Shown piece after piece: positions 1 to 10,230 of a stretch of 64,000 bases of DNA. Source of the stretch: JAAUTT01 sp963846585 (GTDB lineage: Bacteria > Bacteroidota > Bacteroidia > Bacteroidales > JAAUTT01); NCBI GenBank assembly GCA_963846585.1, contig CAWJWO010000003.1, positions 302,359 through 366,358 of the forward strand, written 5' to 3'. The translations under genes and the position numbers were made by a program. How positions within the stretch are numbered: position 1 is the first letter of the stretch; every line of letters begins with the position of its first letter. Below the pieces are notes generated by a model. It made no database searches. It was not told the DNA's origin and saw nothing but the letters and a program-made list of their open reading frames with translations.

Positions 1-1881
1 ATTAGCACAGGTGTAAAACAGGTAGCCAAATTCTGGACTAAAGATGACGGATCAAAGGATGAATTTATCAAATTTTGCCGGGAAAATTATTTACCTGATG
101 AAAATGGCAGAAAAATTGCAATGGAAAAAATTTCCAGGAATATGGAAATCCTTAATGGTGGGTTTAATCAAATTTTGCTTCGTTTAAAAGAACCTGTTGA
201 TATGAATCTTGGTGACATAACACCTATTGATCAAATGTTTGGAGGCTATAATCCATCAAGCAATTTAAGCGAAGATTTTTTCAAAAATAAAATTGCGTTT
301 TTTATACTGCTCAATTATAAATTTTATTCCCTTAACGAAAAAACTAATTCTGGCATTAAATGGAACCGCGAACAATGGGCGATTGCCAGGTTAGGAGACA
401 TGTTTGCTTCAAGAATTCCGGGTAAAATACAATTAAATATATCGGATATTAATACCCGTGCTGAAAGCTATATCTCAGATTATAACATATTTATGGCTAA
501 TCTGGTTAATAACAGGGGCGAAAAATTTTTCCCGGCCGGCATGAAGTTAATTACTCACTGGGGGTTACGCGATGAAATTAAATCAAATTACCAGGTCGAA
601 AATGGACTTGAAAAACAGAAGATGATCTATAATGTAATGTTACATATTATTAATCAAGATATTCCATCTTGTATTATAAATTCAGATAAATACCTGTGGA
701 ATCCCTTCACTAATAAGGTGTTCAATTATAATAATGAAGTAACTTATACAACTGAACCTGATACCAGGTACGAATGGCTCCTTAATAATTTTAAAGCATT
801 AAAGGAAGCTGATTCATACAATCCTTTCTTCCCAACATATATAAAATCGAAATTCGAAAGTGAAATGGAAATACTACAACGGGATGTGGAAAAACTTTTT
901 ACTGAACTTTTAATATCCCCTCAGGCTGCTAAAGTAGCAACTCTTATTGCAAAACGCTTAAACCGTAAACTTGAACCATTCGATATATGGTACGATGGTT
1001 TCAAAAAACGCAGTACTATCAACACAGCTGAACTGGATAAAACTTTAAAGAAAAAATATCCAAACAGTGACGCATTTCAGAAGGATATCCCCAACATATT
1101 GCAAAAACTTGGTTTTAACCATGAAAAAGCAATATATATTGCATCTAAAATACAGGTTGATGCAGCACGGGGATCAGGACATGCATGGGGAGCCCAGATG
1201 AAAGGGGATAAAGCTCACCTGCGGACAAGAATTTCAGAGGATGGAATGGATTATAAAGGATTTAACATTGCTATCCATGAACTTGGCCATTGTGTTGAAC
1301 AAACTCTTACACTTTATGATATTGACAATTATTTACTTTCAGGAGTGCCTAATACGGCTTTTACCGAAGCTCTTGCCTTCGTTTTTCAAAAACGTGATCT
1401 CGAAGTACTGGGAATAAAGGATAATGGTTCTGACAGCGAGGATCTTTCTACCCTCGATATCTTCTGGTCGAATTATGAAATCATGGGTGTATCGATAGTG
1501 GATATGAATGTCTGGGAATGGATGTATTCACACCCTGATGCATCTAAATCAGAACTTAAGGAAGCAGTGATTAAAATTGCAAAAGATGTATGGAATAAAT
1601 ATTATGCCCGGATATTTGGTATAAAGGATCAACCCATTCTGGCAGTGTATTCCCACATGATAGACAATCCATTATACCTTTCAGCTTATCCTATAGGATA
1701 TTTAATTGAATTCCAAATTGAAAAAGCTATTCAGGGTAAAAATTTCGGAGAAGAGATTATGCGGATATATAGCAAAGGACGTATTGTACCTCAGGTTTGG
1801 CTAAAAGAAGCCCTTGGCCAGGAATTATCGAACCAGCCTTTACTGGATTCAGTTGACAAAGCGTTGGAAAAAGTGAAGTGA
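1..1881 (+). CDS. Zinc metallopeptidase, gluzincin type (5' end outside window)
   Basis: The reading frame is open from base 1, so the gene starts upstream and the ATG at 121 is internal. Bases 1276-1290 encode the zinc motif HELGH, and a Glu in the segment FTEALAFVF about 35 residues later is a plausible third zinc ligand, giving a gluzincin-like active site. The rest is helical and charged, without membrane segments. It resembles large M3/M49-like peptidases of Bacteroidota, but I cannot assign the family with certainty. The last codons (Lys-Val-Lys-stop) are written in the GTGAAG word of the repeat that follows, so the repeat has reached the end of the coding region. Confidence 0.75.
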   Translation: MSTGVKQVAKFWTKDDGSKDEFIKFCRENYLPDENGRKIAMEKISRNMEILNGGFNQILLRLKEPVDMNLGDITPIDQMFGGYNPSSNLSEDFFKNKIAFFILLNYKFYSLNEKTNSGIKWNREQWAIARLGDMFASRIPGKIQLNISDINTRAESYISDYNIFMANLVNNRGEKFFPAGMKLITHWGLRDEIKSNYQVENGLEKQKMIYNVMLHIINQDIPSCIINSDKYLWNPFTNKVFNYNNEVTYTTEPDTRYEWLLNNFKALKEADSYNPFFPTYIKSKFESEMEILQRDVEKLFTELLISPQAAKVATLIAKRLNRKLEPFDIWYDGFKKRSTINTAELDKTLKKKYPNSDAFQKDIPNILQKLGFNHEKAIYIASKIQVDAARGSGHAWGAQMKGDKAHLRTRISEDGMDYKGFNIAIHELGHCVEQTLTLYDIDNYLLSGVPNTAFTEALAFVFQKRDLEVLGIKDNGSDSEDLSTLDIFWSNYEIMGVSIVDMNVWEWMYSHPDASKSELKEAVIKIAKDVWNKYYARIFGIKDQPILAVYSHMIDNPLYLSAYPIGYLIEFQIEKAIQGKNFGEEIMRIYSKGRIVPQVWLKEALGQELSNQPLLDSVDKALEKVK

Positions 1882-1988
1882 AGAAGTGAAAAAAGGATGT
1901 GAAAGGACATGAAAGGAAGTGAGACGTGAGACGTGAAAAGGCATTTGCACATTTTCAAATTATCAAATTTTCAAATTTTCAAATTATT
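1876..1988. repeat. Degenerate short-word array (GTGAAAGG words, then TTTTCAAA words)
   Basis: The first half repeats words like GTGAAAGGA and GAGACGTGA. The second half (about 1951-1988) repeats AAATTTTC/AAATTATC with an 8-base period. No gene is present. It belongs to the intergenic word-array class seen throughout the chromosomal part of this window. Confidence 0.75.
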
Positions 1989-2033
1989 ATCATAAGCTTG
2001 CAATAATTAAATCAATACTCAATTACACAACAG

Positions 2034-5000
2034 TTGTCCACAAAAGAATTATTAACACTTTATCAGAAACATCCTGCTTCTGAAAAATTTTATAAATGGT
2101 ATATAAATGCCGGAAGCAGCATAAGCCTTAAAGGACTGTGCGGATCTTCCGGTGTTTTGTTTTCTTCTGCCTGTATTCAAAAATCGTCCGGCATACATTG
2201 GTTTATATTACCTGATCGAGAATATGCTGCATATGTTTATGGCGACCTCTCACATTCCTTAAATAAGGATTCGGTGTTATACTTCCCTTCAGGTTTTAAG
2301 CGTTCAATGAATGAAAATGTTAATGATGAAGCAGGATTAATCCTCCGTACAGAAGTACTTAATAAATTAAAAAATATCGACAGGATTCATCTCCCTGTCA
2401 TTTTTGTATCCTATCCTGAAGCCCTGATGGAGAAAGTTATTTCTTCTGAAAATTTAAATAAAAATACCCTTGATCTTAATGTTGGCGAATCAATATCAAT
2501 TACATTTATAAGGGAAGTACTTGAAGAATATAATTTTGAGGAAGTGGAATTTGTATACGAACCAGGTCAGTTCTCAGTTCGTGGCAGTATAGTCGACATT
2601 TTTTCATATTCTCATCATTTTCCTTATCGCCTCGATTTTTTTGGTGACGAAGTTGAGTCAATCCGTACATTCGAAGTAGATGATCAATTGTCCCGTGAAA
2701 GGTTCACCTCTATAACCATAGTACCCAATATTCAAAAACTGGTTGAAAACGAAATTGGCAATTGTGTACTGAAATTTTTACCGGTAAACACATTAATATG
2801 GAGTATCAACCTCCGTTTAAGCATTGACAGGGTAAACGAAACTTTTAAAAATACACCTGAAAGAATATCTTCTGAATTTTCAGGTATTAAAACCCCAAGG
2901 GAAAATATACTGCTCGATTCCAATGAGCTTGAAATATTATTGAAAACATTCCGGCATGTTGAATTTGGACAGAATTTTGAGTTTAGTCCTGCGGAAGTTC
3001 TTGATTTTTCAACCTTCCCTCAACCAATATTCAGGAAAAATTTCGATCTTCTCTCCCAAAACCTGTCGGGATATAACCTTAAAGGCTATCTAATAATACT
3101 TACAAGCGAAAATCCTAAACAGATTGCCAGGTTAGAGGATATATTCAGCAGCCTGCCTGAACATGTTATATTCAAACCATTGGTTACATCGATACATGAA
3201 GGATTTATCGACCATGATTTAAAACTTTGTATATACACCGACCACCAGATTTTCGAAAGATATCATAAATACCTTATAAACAATCAGTTTATAAGAAGCG
3301 ATCTAATATCAATGAGTGAAATCCGTAACCTGCAACCAGGGGATTATGTTGTTCACATCGATCATGGTGTTGGCGTATTCGGAGGACTTGGTAAAATTGA
3401 TATAAATGGCCATCAGCAAGAATCTATACGTCTTATATTTAAGGATAACGATGTACTATATGTAAATATCCATAACCTGCACAAGATATCTAAATACCGT
3501 GGAAAAGAAGGCGAACCTCCCAGGGTGAATAAACTTGGTACCCCGGCTTGGCAAAATTTAAAGCAAAATACTAAGAAAAAAGTTAAGGATATAGCCCGCG
3601 AATTAATTGCATTGTATGCAAAAAGAAAATCCACAGCAGGTTTTGCATATTCACCGGATACATATATGCAGGAGGAACTTGAAGCATCTTTTATTTATGA
3701 GGATACCCCTGATCAGTTAAAAGCCACTGTTTCAGTCAAAGAAAATATGGAACGGCCTTATCCGATGGATCATCTCATTTGTGGGGATGTTGGTTTTGGT
3801 AAAACTGAAGTGGCTATAAGAGCTGCTTTTAAAGCTGTTTCAGATAACAAACAGGTGGCTATCCTTGTTCCTACCACTCTTCTTGCCCTTCAGCATTTTA
3901 ATACCCTTACTGAAAGATTGGAAAAATTTCCTTGTACTATTGATTATATCAGCCGTTTAAAATCGACAAAGGAACAAAAGGAAACTGTTAAAAAACTGGA
4001 ATCGGGACAGATTGATATCATTATTGGCACACATCGTCTTATTGGCAAGGATATTAAATTTAAGGATCTTGGATTGCTGATAATAGATGAAGAGCAGAAA
4101 TTTGGGGTAGCCGTTAAGGAAAAACTGAAAAGCATGAGGATAAACGTCGACACTCTTACCCTCACAGCCACGCCAATACCACGCACCCTTCAGTTTTCGC
4201 TTATGGGTGCACGCGATCTTTCAATAATAAACACCCCGCCACCAAACCGTCACCCAATTCAAACTGAGATACATACATTTGACGAAAATATCATCAGGGA
4301 TTCAATCGAATTTGAAGTTGCTAGAGGTGGTCAGGTATTCTTTATTTTTAACAGGGTCGATAAACTCAGGGATATAGCATTGCTTGTCAATAAACTTTGT
4401 CCCGAAGTCAAAGTTGCAATTGCCCATGGACAAATGGAAGGCGCAATGCTTGAAAATGTAATGCTTGGCTTTATCCGTGGTGATTTCGACGTACTTGTAA
4501 CTACAACTATAATTGAATCGGGACTCGACATTGCAAATGCCAATACAATGATAATAAATCAGGCACATCAATTCGGTTTAAGCGATCTTCATCAGCTTCG
4601 CGGCAGGGTTGGCCGTTCTAACAAAAAAGCGTTTTGCTATTTGCTTGCACCTCCATATTCTGTTTTAACCCAGGAAGCCCGCCGCAGGATGAAAGCTATA
4701 GAAGAATTCTCTGAATTAGGCAGCGGGTTTAACATAGCTATGCAGGACCTGGATATCCGTGGTGCAGGAAATCTTTTGGGAGCCGAACAAAGCGGATTTA
4801 TAAGCGAAATAGGCTTTGAAACTTACCAGCGTATACTCAACGAAGCTATGTTTGAGCTTAAGGATGAGGAATTTGGAGAATTACTTTCTAATGAAACTCC
4901 CGAAAATAATGATTCAGGCAGGAAAAACCCTGAATTAACCCCTTCCACCGATTATGTTATGGATTGCCAGGTAGATACTGACATGGAGCTGCTCTTCCCT

Positions 5001-5423
5001 GACGATTATATAAGAAATGTTACCGAACGGATAAGGCTTTACCGTGAACTGGATAATATAGAAAACGAAGATAAAATCCATGAATTCGAACAACAGCTTA
5101 ACGACCGCTTTGGCGATCTGCCAAAAGTTACCAGTGAATTAATAAATGTTGTAAGACTTCGATGGACCGCTAAATTACTTGGTTTTGAAAAAATTATTCT
5201 AAAAAACGGTAAAATGCTCATCTGGTTCGTTTCAAATAAAAGCTCAGCTTATTATCAATCCGCAACTTTTGAAAACATTATAAGTTTTGTCCAGAAAAAT
5301 CCAAAAGTGTTTCAGATGAAAGAAGTAAAGGACAAATTAACTATGTCGGCCGAAAATATAAATAGTATTGATGAAGCTATCGGGTTGTTGAAGAAAATGA
5401 CTGATGACAATAATTTTGATTAA
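2034..5423 (+). CDS. mfd: Transcription-repair coupling factor Mfd
   Basis: The product is a 1129-residue ATP-dependent translocase that removes RNA polymerase stalled at lesions and recruits UvrA. Domains run in the usual order: UvrB-like N-terminal region, CarD/RNA-polymerase interaction domain starting near residue 432 (QPGDYVVHIDHGVG), superfamily 2 helicase with Walker A GDVGFGKT near 585 and DEEQ near 685, helicase C-terminal domain, and TRCF C-terminal domain. Length fits the family. The start appears to be TTG at 2034: the next in-frame ATG is about 90 residues in and would remove the conserved start of the UvrB-like module. Confidence 0.97.
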   Translation: MSTKELLTLYQKHPASEKFYKWYINAGSSISLKGLCGSSGVLFSSACIQKSSGIHWFILPDREYAAYVYGDLSHSLNKDSVLYFPSGFKRSMNENVNDEAGLILRTEVLNKLKNIDRIHLPVIFVSYPEALMEKVISSENLNKNTLDLNVGESISITFIREVLEEYNFEEVEFVYEPGQFSVRGSIVDIFSYSHHFPYRLDFFGDEVESIRTFEVDDQLSRERFTSITIVPNIQKLVENEIGNCVLKFLPVNTLIWSINLRLSIDRVNETFKNTPERISSEFSGIKTPRENILLDSNELEILLKTFRHVEFGQNFEFSPAEVLDFSTFPQPIFRKNFDLLSQNLSGYNLKGYLIILTSENPKQIARLEDIFSSLPEHVIFKPLVTSIHEGFIDHDLKLCIYTDHQIFERYHKYLINNQFIRSDLISMSEIRNLQPGDYVVHIDHGVGVFGGLGKIDINGHQQESIRLIFKDNDVLYVNIHNLHKISKYRGKEGEPPRVNKLGTPAWQNLKQNTKKKVKDIARELIALYAKRKSTAGFAYSPDTYMQEELEASFIYEDTPDQLKATVSVKENMERPYPMDHLICGDVGFGKTEVAIRAAFKAVSDNKQVAILVPTTLLALQHFNTLTERLEKFPCTIDYISRLKSTKEQKETVKKLESGQIDIIIGTHRLIGKDIKFKDLGLLIIDEEQKFGVAVKEKLKSMRINVDTLTLTATPIPRTLQFSLMGARDLSIINTPPPNRHPIQTEIHTFDENIIRDSIEFEVARGGQVFFIFNRVDKLRDIALLVNKLCPEVKVAIAHGQMEGAMLENVMLGFIRGDFDVLVTTTIIESGLDIANANTMIINQAHQFGLSDLHQLRGRVGRSNKKAFCYLLAPPYSVLTQEARRRMKAIEEFSELGSGFNIAMQDLDIRGAGNLLGAEQSGFISEIGFETYQRILNEAMFELKDEEFGELLSNETPENNDSGRKNPELTPSTDYVMDCQVDTDMELLFPDDYIRNVTERIRLYRELDNIENEDKIHEFEQQLNDRFGDLPKVTSELINVVRLRWTAKLLGFEKIILKNGKMLIWFVSNKSSAYYQSATFENIISFVQKNPKVFQMKEVKDKLTMSAENINSIDEAIGLLKKMTDDNNFD

Positions 5424-5582
5424 CATCCGTTTAGTAAAGATATAAGAACGTTTAACATTTTAATAATTTGGAGAGAATTTTACTTAGTGTTTAATATAAT
5501 GTGAGTTGACATAATTATATAATTATTGCCGGACACAGATTTATTATTTTATCAGTATTAACATTAACTAAAATCCAAAATT

Positions 5583-6326
5583 ATGAAAAATGTAATTATG
5601 CTTTTAGCTTTCCTTAGTTCTTTAACATTGACACATGCACAGGATTTAACCGGCAAGATTTTATTGGCAGAGAACTCTGATACTTTGAATAATCCTAAAG
5701 TTAATTTAAATTTATTAAAGCGAAATGTAATTAGTATAAGCGTTGATAACATGTATGATTTGCTTGGGAATAATAATAATTCAAATGCTGTATTTAATTC
5801 AGCTTATTTAAATTATACCAGAAGGTTTAAAAGTTGCTCTCTTAGAATTGGTGGATATGAATATGAAACTGAAACAGAGTTTCAAAGTAACAATTATACT
5901 AAATTAACAGATTCTACATACACAATAACTTCAAATAAATCATTAGATTATAATTATATAGGATTGAGATTAGGTATAGAGAAGAATTATTTAATTAACA
6001 ATAATTTGTATTTCTTCTATGGAGTAGATATTAATATAGCCTATGTTAAAGTAAGTACTAATCAAATAATAAGTTGGTATAACATTAACTCATCAGCCCC
6101 GTATAGTTTTGGCGGAATATCTATTATTCCAAGTGGTTATAGTAATAATTATAAACTAACAAACCTTGGTATTACTCCTTTTATTGGAATAACTGAATGT
6201 TTTACTCCTTTCATATCCACATCACTTGAATTTGACTTATTAGCATATTATTCACAAATGCAAAATCAATCATCTTCAATTAATTTGGATGAAAAATTTA
6301 AACTTTTAGTTAATTTTTCATTTTAA
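5583..6326 (+). CDS. Small secreted / outer-membrane beta-barrel-like protein
   Basis: A 247-residue protein with a clear signal peptide (MKNVIMLLAFLSSLTLTHAQ) and a body of alternating short hydrophobic and polar strands rich in Tyr, Asn and Ser. It ends in an aromatic strand (LLVNFSF), the usual signature of an outer-membrane barrel terminus. No catalytic motif is visible. It is a single gene in its own transcription unit about 160 bases after mfd. Function is unknown; the barrel call is inferred from composition and the terminal Phe. Confidence 0.6.
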   Translation: MKNVIMLLAFLSSLTLTHAQDLTGKILLAENSDTLNNPKVNLNLLKRNVISISVDNMYDLLGNNNNSNAVFNSAYLNYTRRFKSCSLRIGGYEYETETEFQSNNYTKLTDSTYTITSNKSLDYNYIGLRLGIEKNYLINNNLYFFYGVDINIAYVKVSTNQIISWYNINSSAPYSFGGISIIPSGYSNNYKLTNLGITPFIGITECFTPFISTSLEFDLLAYYSQMQNQSSSINLDEKFKLLVNFSF

Positions 6327-6507
6327 TTTTGGTTATATGATTGTGTGATAACCCATCATTTCTCAATTTTTAAGACTGGCCAAAAAACAATTTCTAAATA
6401 TCATAAAAATTAACGCAATAATCTAAAGCCCTGTAAGGTATATCTGTCAACCTAAAGCAGTTTAATAGTTTTATTAATAAGTAATTACAAATAATATTTG
6501 CTTTTTT

Positions 6508-6648
6508 AGATTCCTCCCTGCGGTCGGAATGACTGTCGGTTCCGGGAAGAGAAGGGGAGAAAGAAGAGAGGGCGGCCTTTGCCGCCCTCTCTTCTTTCTC
6601 CTCCAACACAATACTGCGGGTCGTCATTCCGACCGCAGGGAGGAATCT
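6508..6648. repeat. Palindromic MITE/REP-like element, copy A
   Basis: A 141-base element bounded by a perfect 26-base terminal inverted repeat (6508-6533 and 6623-6648, outer end AGATTCCTCCCTGCGG). Inside is a second, independent perfect stem of about 20 bp with a 4-base CTTT loop, centred near 6579 (arms contain AGAGAGGGCGGC and GCCGCCCTCTCT). There is no transposase. Copy B lies at 50602-50771. The terminal sequence belongs to the widespread GTCATTCC...GGAATCT family of bacterial dispersed palindromes. Confidence 0.9.
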
Positions 6649-6792
6649 CATTGTATTTTACTGTATATATGTAAATTATAAATATAAAATTGACAGATAT
6701 GCCTGTAACAGCGAAAACAATATCAAGTTTGCGTTATGGCAAGCACCAAACGTCAAATGAACCAGCTAATAAAATTACCAACTACAAAATCC

Positions 6793-6830
6793 AAAAAGTT
6801 AATTCCTTACGTCGAACTGATGTTAATTAA
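6793..6830 (+). repeat. 38-bp repeated word, copy A
   Basis: The segment with core TTAATTCCTTACGTCGAACT matches 50818-50855 at 37 of 38 positions and lies downstream of a palindromic element in both places. The flanking stretch 6649-7030 otherwise holds no gene that I can support. Confidence 0.8.
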
Positions 6831-7030
6831 TAACAATAAGTTACCTATTAATTAATAAGAAATCTTCAGTGTCAGATAAGAAAACGCCAAGTTTGAGGCT
6901 TGCGAAGTTAGAAATAGTGCTAGGTAGTAATTAGTGCATAGTAATCAATTTTAGTGGATAGGATATGTAATTTTCAGATTAATAAATGAAACCTCTTCAT
7001 CAAATTAATGTCCTGTAGTAAAACCTATGC

Positions 7031-7057
7031 AATTTATGCACTATGCACTATGCACTA
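7031..7057 (-). repeat. TAGTGCA heptamer array (runs into the stop codon)
   Basis: On the minus strand the array reads TAGTGCA TAGTGCA TAGTGCA, and its first TAG is the stop codon (7055-7057) of the propeller/SpoIIE gene. Confidence 0.85.
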
Positions 7058-10000
7058 AATCTTTATCCCCATAAACAACACATCATCCACCTGCTCCAGC
7101 TCATCCTTCCACAGTTCAAAATTCGACCTGATGTAGTTATATTGCTCTTCCATGGGTTTTTGATGAATATCCTTCAAGAGATTACGCAATCGTACCATTT
7201 TAAACTTCTTGCCCATCGGCCCTCCGAACTGGTCAGGATAACCATCAGAGAACATATATATTAAATCGCCTTTAGTAAGCTGTAATTCAACATCTTCAAA
7301 TACTTTATCTTCTCTGATTTGTCCTCCTATTGAATTCCTGCTCCCCTTAAAATATAATTGCTCTCCGTTCTGATATACTATAAAAGGCCTCATTGCCGAA
7401 GCAAACCTGGTATAATAGGTGTTTATATCTATTTCACACACAATAATGTCCATCCCATCATTAGGACGTTCTCCTTCAACATTTTGATTTAAAGTTAATT
7501 TTAATTCATTATCAAGCTTATTTAATATATTGGAAGGTTTTTGAATATCGGAACGTGTATAAATATCTTTTAATAATGTAGTTCCAATAATTGACATAAA
7601 GGCTCCGGGAACACCATGACCCGTGGAATCTGCACATACTACCAAAAACTTCGATGTATTTGGTATCACTTCAAACCAATAAAAATCGCCGCTTACGATA
7701 TCTCTTGGGGCATAATAAACAAATGATCCTGTAAAAATATGCTGAAGCTTTCTTAACGATGGCAGTATACTAGCCTGAATTCTCTGGGCGTAATTGATTG
7801 AATCTGTTATATCCCTGTTTTTTAATTCAATTTCTTCCTTTTGTACCCTTACTTCACGGGTACGTTCTTCCAAAAGGCGTTCCAGATATTCCTGAAACTC
7901 AATTTGTTTGCGTTCCCTGGTCTTTATAATATAATAGACTGATCCTACCAGGCCAATAATGCAAAACATAAAAAACCACCATGCTTTCCAGAAAGGCTTA
8001 CGTATCTTTAATTCGAACTTAAGTGGAATTTCATTGCATACACCATCACCATTGCAGGTTTTAAGCATAAATGTATAATTGCCATCCGGTAACCTCGAGT
8101 AAACAGCAACCCTGTTCTTTGAAATTTCCGACCATTCAGGGTCAAATCCGTCAAGCTTGTATTGATAAGTAACCTGTTCCGGATTACTATATTGCAATCC
8201 TATGAACTCAACTCTCATTCTGTAATATGAGAAAGGAAGCGTAATTTTATCATTAATGGAATATTCCTTATCGTTTATAATTACAGAAGTAATATTCGGT
8301 AAAGGAGCAGAACTTACCGTACTGTTTTTCTTTGGCTCGTAAAGAACCAACCCATCGGAAGTGCCATAAATTATATCTCCGTCAGCACTCTGGGAAACGG
8401 CATTAAAATTAACATCTCCTGAAATATATTCCGAACCAAAAGTTTTTATTTGATGAGTTTTAGTATTAATCCTGCTTAATCCAAGCTGATGCCCAATCCA
8501 AATGTTCCCTTCCTGGTCCGAAACCAATGAATAGCAATAATCAGATTTTAATCCTTCGTGGGTCGTAAAATAATTTAATGTGTCCTGTAAAAACAAAAAT
8601 ACGCCGTTGCCATTAGTGCCTGCCCATATATTGCCTTGCTTGTCTTCGGTAATTGCTGTAAACTCCAGTTCACTTCCACCTTTAAGGTTATATTTCCGGT
8701 CGTTGTTGATCGCAAAAATACTGCTGCTGCGGGTGGCTACCCATGCATTTCCCTTTTTATCAGTATAAATTTGACGTATACTGTTATATGGCAATGGAGG
8801 AACTCCTTCGTTGGTGGAAAAATGCAACTGATGCTTGTTTTTTATATTAATCTGATATATACCATTTTTAGTCCCTATAAATATATTCTCATTATAACCT
8901 GAAATTGTGTTAACCGAATTTCCCAATGAATTGTCTGATCTAAAGAAGTTGACAGCTCTTTGGGAATTTTGTGCAATCCTGTATGCCCCGTTTTTAGAAG
9001 TACCTATCCACAGGCTTTTTTCAGCGTCAATAAACAAAGATGTTATTTCATCCTGGGGAATACCATTATTACCATTGTAACGTTCGATTGTCCTGTTTAA
9101 TCCTGTTTTAACTTTCATAAGACAGTTTGTACCTCCAAGCCAAAAACCATCACTGTCAAAACAAACAGCCTTAATGTTGTTGTCAGGTATCTCTTTCTTA
9201 TAATTGTAATCAACAAACGATTCGTTTAATAAAAGTGCAAGTCCTTTTCCATAAGTAGCAACCCAAATGTTGCCTTCCCGGTCCTGAAATGCATTTTTTA
9301 TTAAGTTACAACCTAAGCCATTGTCTGAATTGTAGTTAATTAAATCTTTTATTTTATGTCCCTGTGAAATAGTAATTTTAAACAGCCCTTTTGTATTTGT
9401 TGAAAGCCATAGATTACCGATTTTATCGGTAAATATTGATTGTATGTTTTCATTTTCCAAATGAAGGTAGGTGCCATAATTTTCAACCTTATATTTAGCA
9501 TTACCGCGGGAAATTACCCTCAATAATCCTGCATCGTCTGTTCCAACCCAAAAAGCGCCTGTATTTCCATCGCTTACAATGGTATTAACTTTACTGAATG
9601 GGAATCCGGCCAGTTGCGAAAGAAATATTATTTTTTTCGGATCCTTATTATAGCTGTATATATCTATCCCATTATCAGTCCCAACTAATAATTCATTTCC
9701 CTGGGTAAGGTTAATCGCATAAATTAATTTTCCCTTAAAAGGATCACTTATTACTGTTTTTTCCTTTTTATCATTAATAATAATAATACCAGCATTTTGA
9801 TTTGCAATAAGGATATTACCATAGGTATCTTCCGCAATATCGTTTATAGTTCCATTTGCATTATTAATTGGCTTTATGAGATTAAACTTAATTCCGTCAT
9901 ATCTTACAATTGATCCATCGTTAAAACCAAACCATAAATTATCTGATTTATCCCGAAAACTTACAGTGGACTGTGTGTCAGGAACTGAATCTTTGGTATT

Positions 10001-10210
10001 TGAAACAAAATTAAAACCGTCATACCTGCATAACCCTATACCTGTGCATGCCCATATAAATCCATTTTTATCCTGATTAACAGAATATACAAAGGGATGG
10101 CATATCTTTTCAACTCCAAATTTTTGAAATTTATATACCTGGGCCTGCGACGTAACTGATAACAGGTAATTAAGTAATAATAATCCGAAAACAATAATAG
10201 CTTTCTTCAT
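7055..10210 (-). CDS. Two-component-type propeller receptor fused to a SpoIIE/PP2C phosphatase
   Basis: The 1051-residue protein has a signal peptide, then a long series of propeller blades of the GxxxIWxGT type (about residues 30-640; examples LWFGFNDGSIVRYDG, NIWVATYGKGLALL). A Y_Y_Y domain follows (about 690-755), then one membrane helix (about 765-785), a charged coiled coil (EERTREVRVQKEEIELKNRD), and a C-terminal SpoIIE/PP2C Ser/Thr phosphatase with DSTGHGVPGAFM and FSDGYPDQFGG motifs. It probably senses a periplasmic ligand or surface state and signals by dephosphorylating a cytoplasmic protein, instead of by a histidine kinase. It lies 20 bases after the gene at 10231-11205, probably in one operon. 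Confidence 0.93.
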   Translation of the reverse strand: MKKAIIVFGLLLLNYLLSVTSQAQVYKFQKFGVEKICHPFVYSVNQDKNGFIWACTGIGLCRYDGFNFVSNTKDSVPDTQSTVSFRDKSDNLWFGFNDGSIVRYDGIKFNLIKPINNANGTINDIAEDTYGNILIANQNAGIIIINDKKEKTVISDPFKGKLIYAINLTQGNELLVGTDNGIDIYSYNKDPKKIIFLSQLAGFPFSKVNTIVSDGNTGAFWVGTDDAGLLRVISRGNAKYKVENYGTYLHLENENIQSIFTDKIGNLWLSTNTKGLFKITISQGHKIKDLINYNSDNGLGCNLIKNAFQDREGNIWVATYGKGLALLLNESFVDYNYKKEIPDNNIKAVCFDSDGFWLGGTNCLMKVKTGLNRTIERYNGNNGIPQDEITSLFIDAEKSLWIGTSKNGAYRIAQNSQRAVNFFRSDNSLGNSVNTISGYNENIFIGTKNGIYQINIKNKHQLHFSTNEGVPPLPYNSIRQIYTDKKGNAWVATRSSSIFAINNDRKYNLKGGSELEFTAITEDKQGNIWAGTNGNGVFLFLQDTLNYFTTHEGLKSDYCYSLVSDQEGNIWIGHQLGLSRINTKTHQIKTFGSEYISGDVNFNAVSQSADGDIIYGTSDGLVLYEPKKNSTVSSAPLPNITSVIINDKEYSINDKITLPFSYYRMRVEFIGLQYSNPEQVTYQYKLDGFDPEWSEISKNRVAVYSRLPDGNYTFMLKTCNGDGVCNEIPLKFELKIRKPFWKAWWFFMFCIIGLVGSVYYIIKTRERKQIEFQEYLERLLEERTREVRVQKEEIELKNRDITDSINYAQRIQASILPSLRKLQHIFTGSFVYYAPRDIVSGDFYWFEVIPNTSKFLVVCADSTGHGVPGAFMSIIGTTLLKDIYTRSDIQKPSNILNKLDNELKLTLNQNVEGERPNDGMDIIVCEIDINTYYTRFASAMRPFIVYQNGEQLYFKGSRNSIGGQIREDKVFEDVELQLTKGDLIYMFSDGYPDQFGGPMGKKFKMVRLRNLLKDIHQKPMEEQYNYIRSNFELWKDELEQVDDVLFMGIKI

Positions 10211-10230
10211 TGATATGCCCTTTTAAATTT

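Noticed and set aside
6394..6651. 85-codon minus-strand reading frame
   Set aside because: It runs through the palindromic element; its residues are just the translation of the inverted repeat arms.
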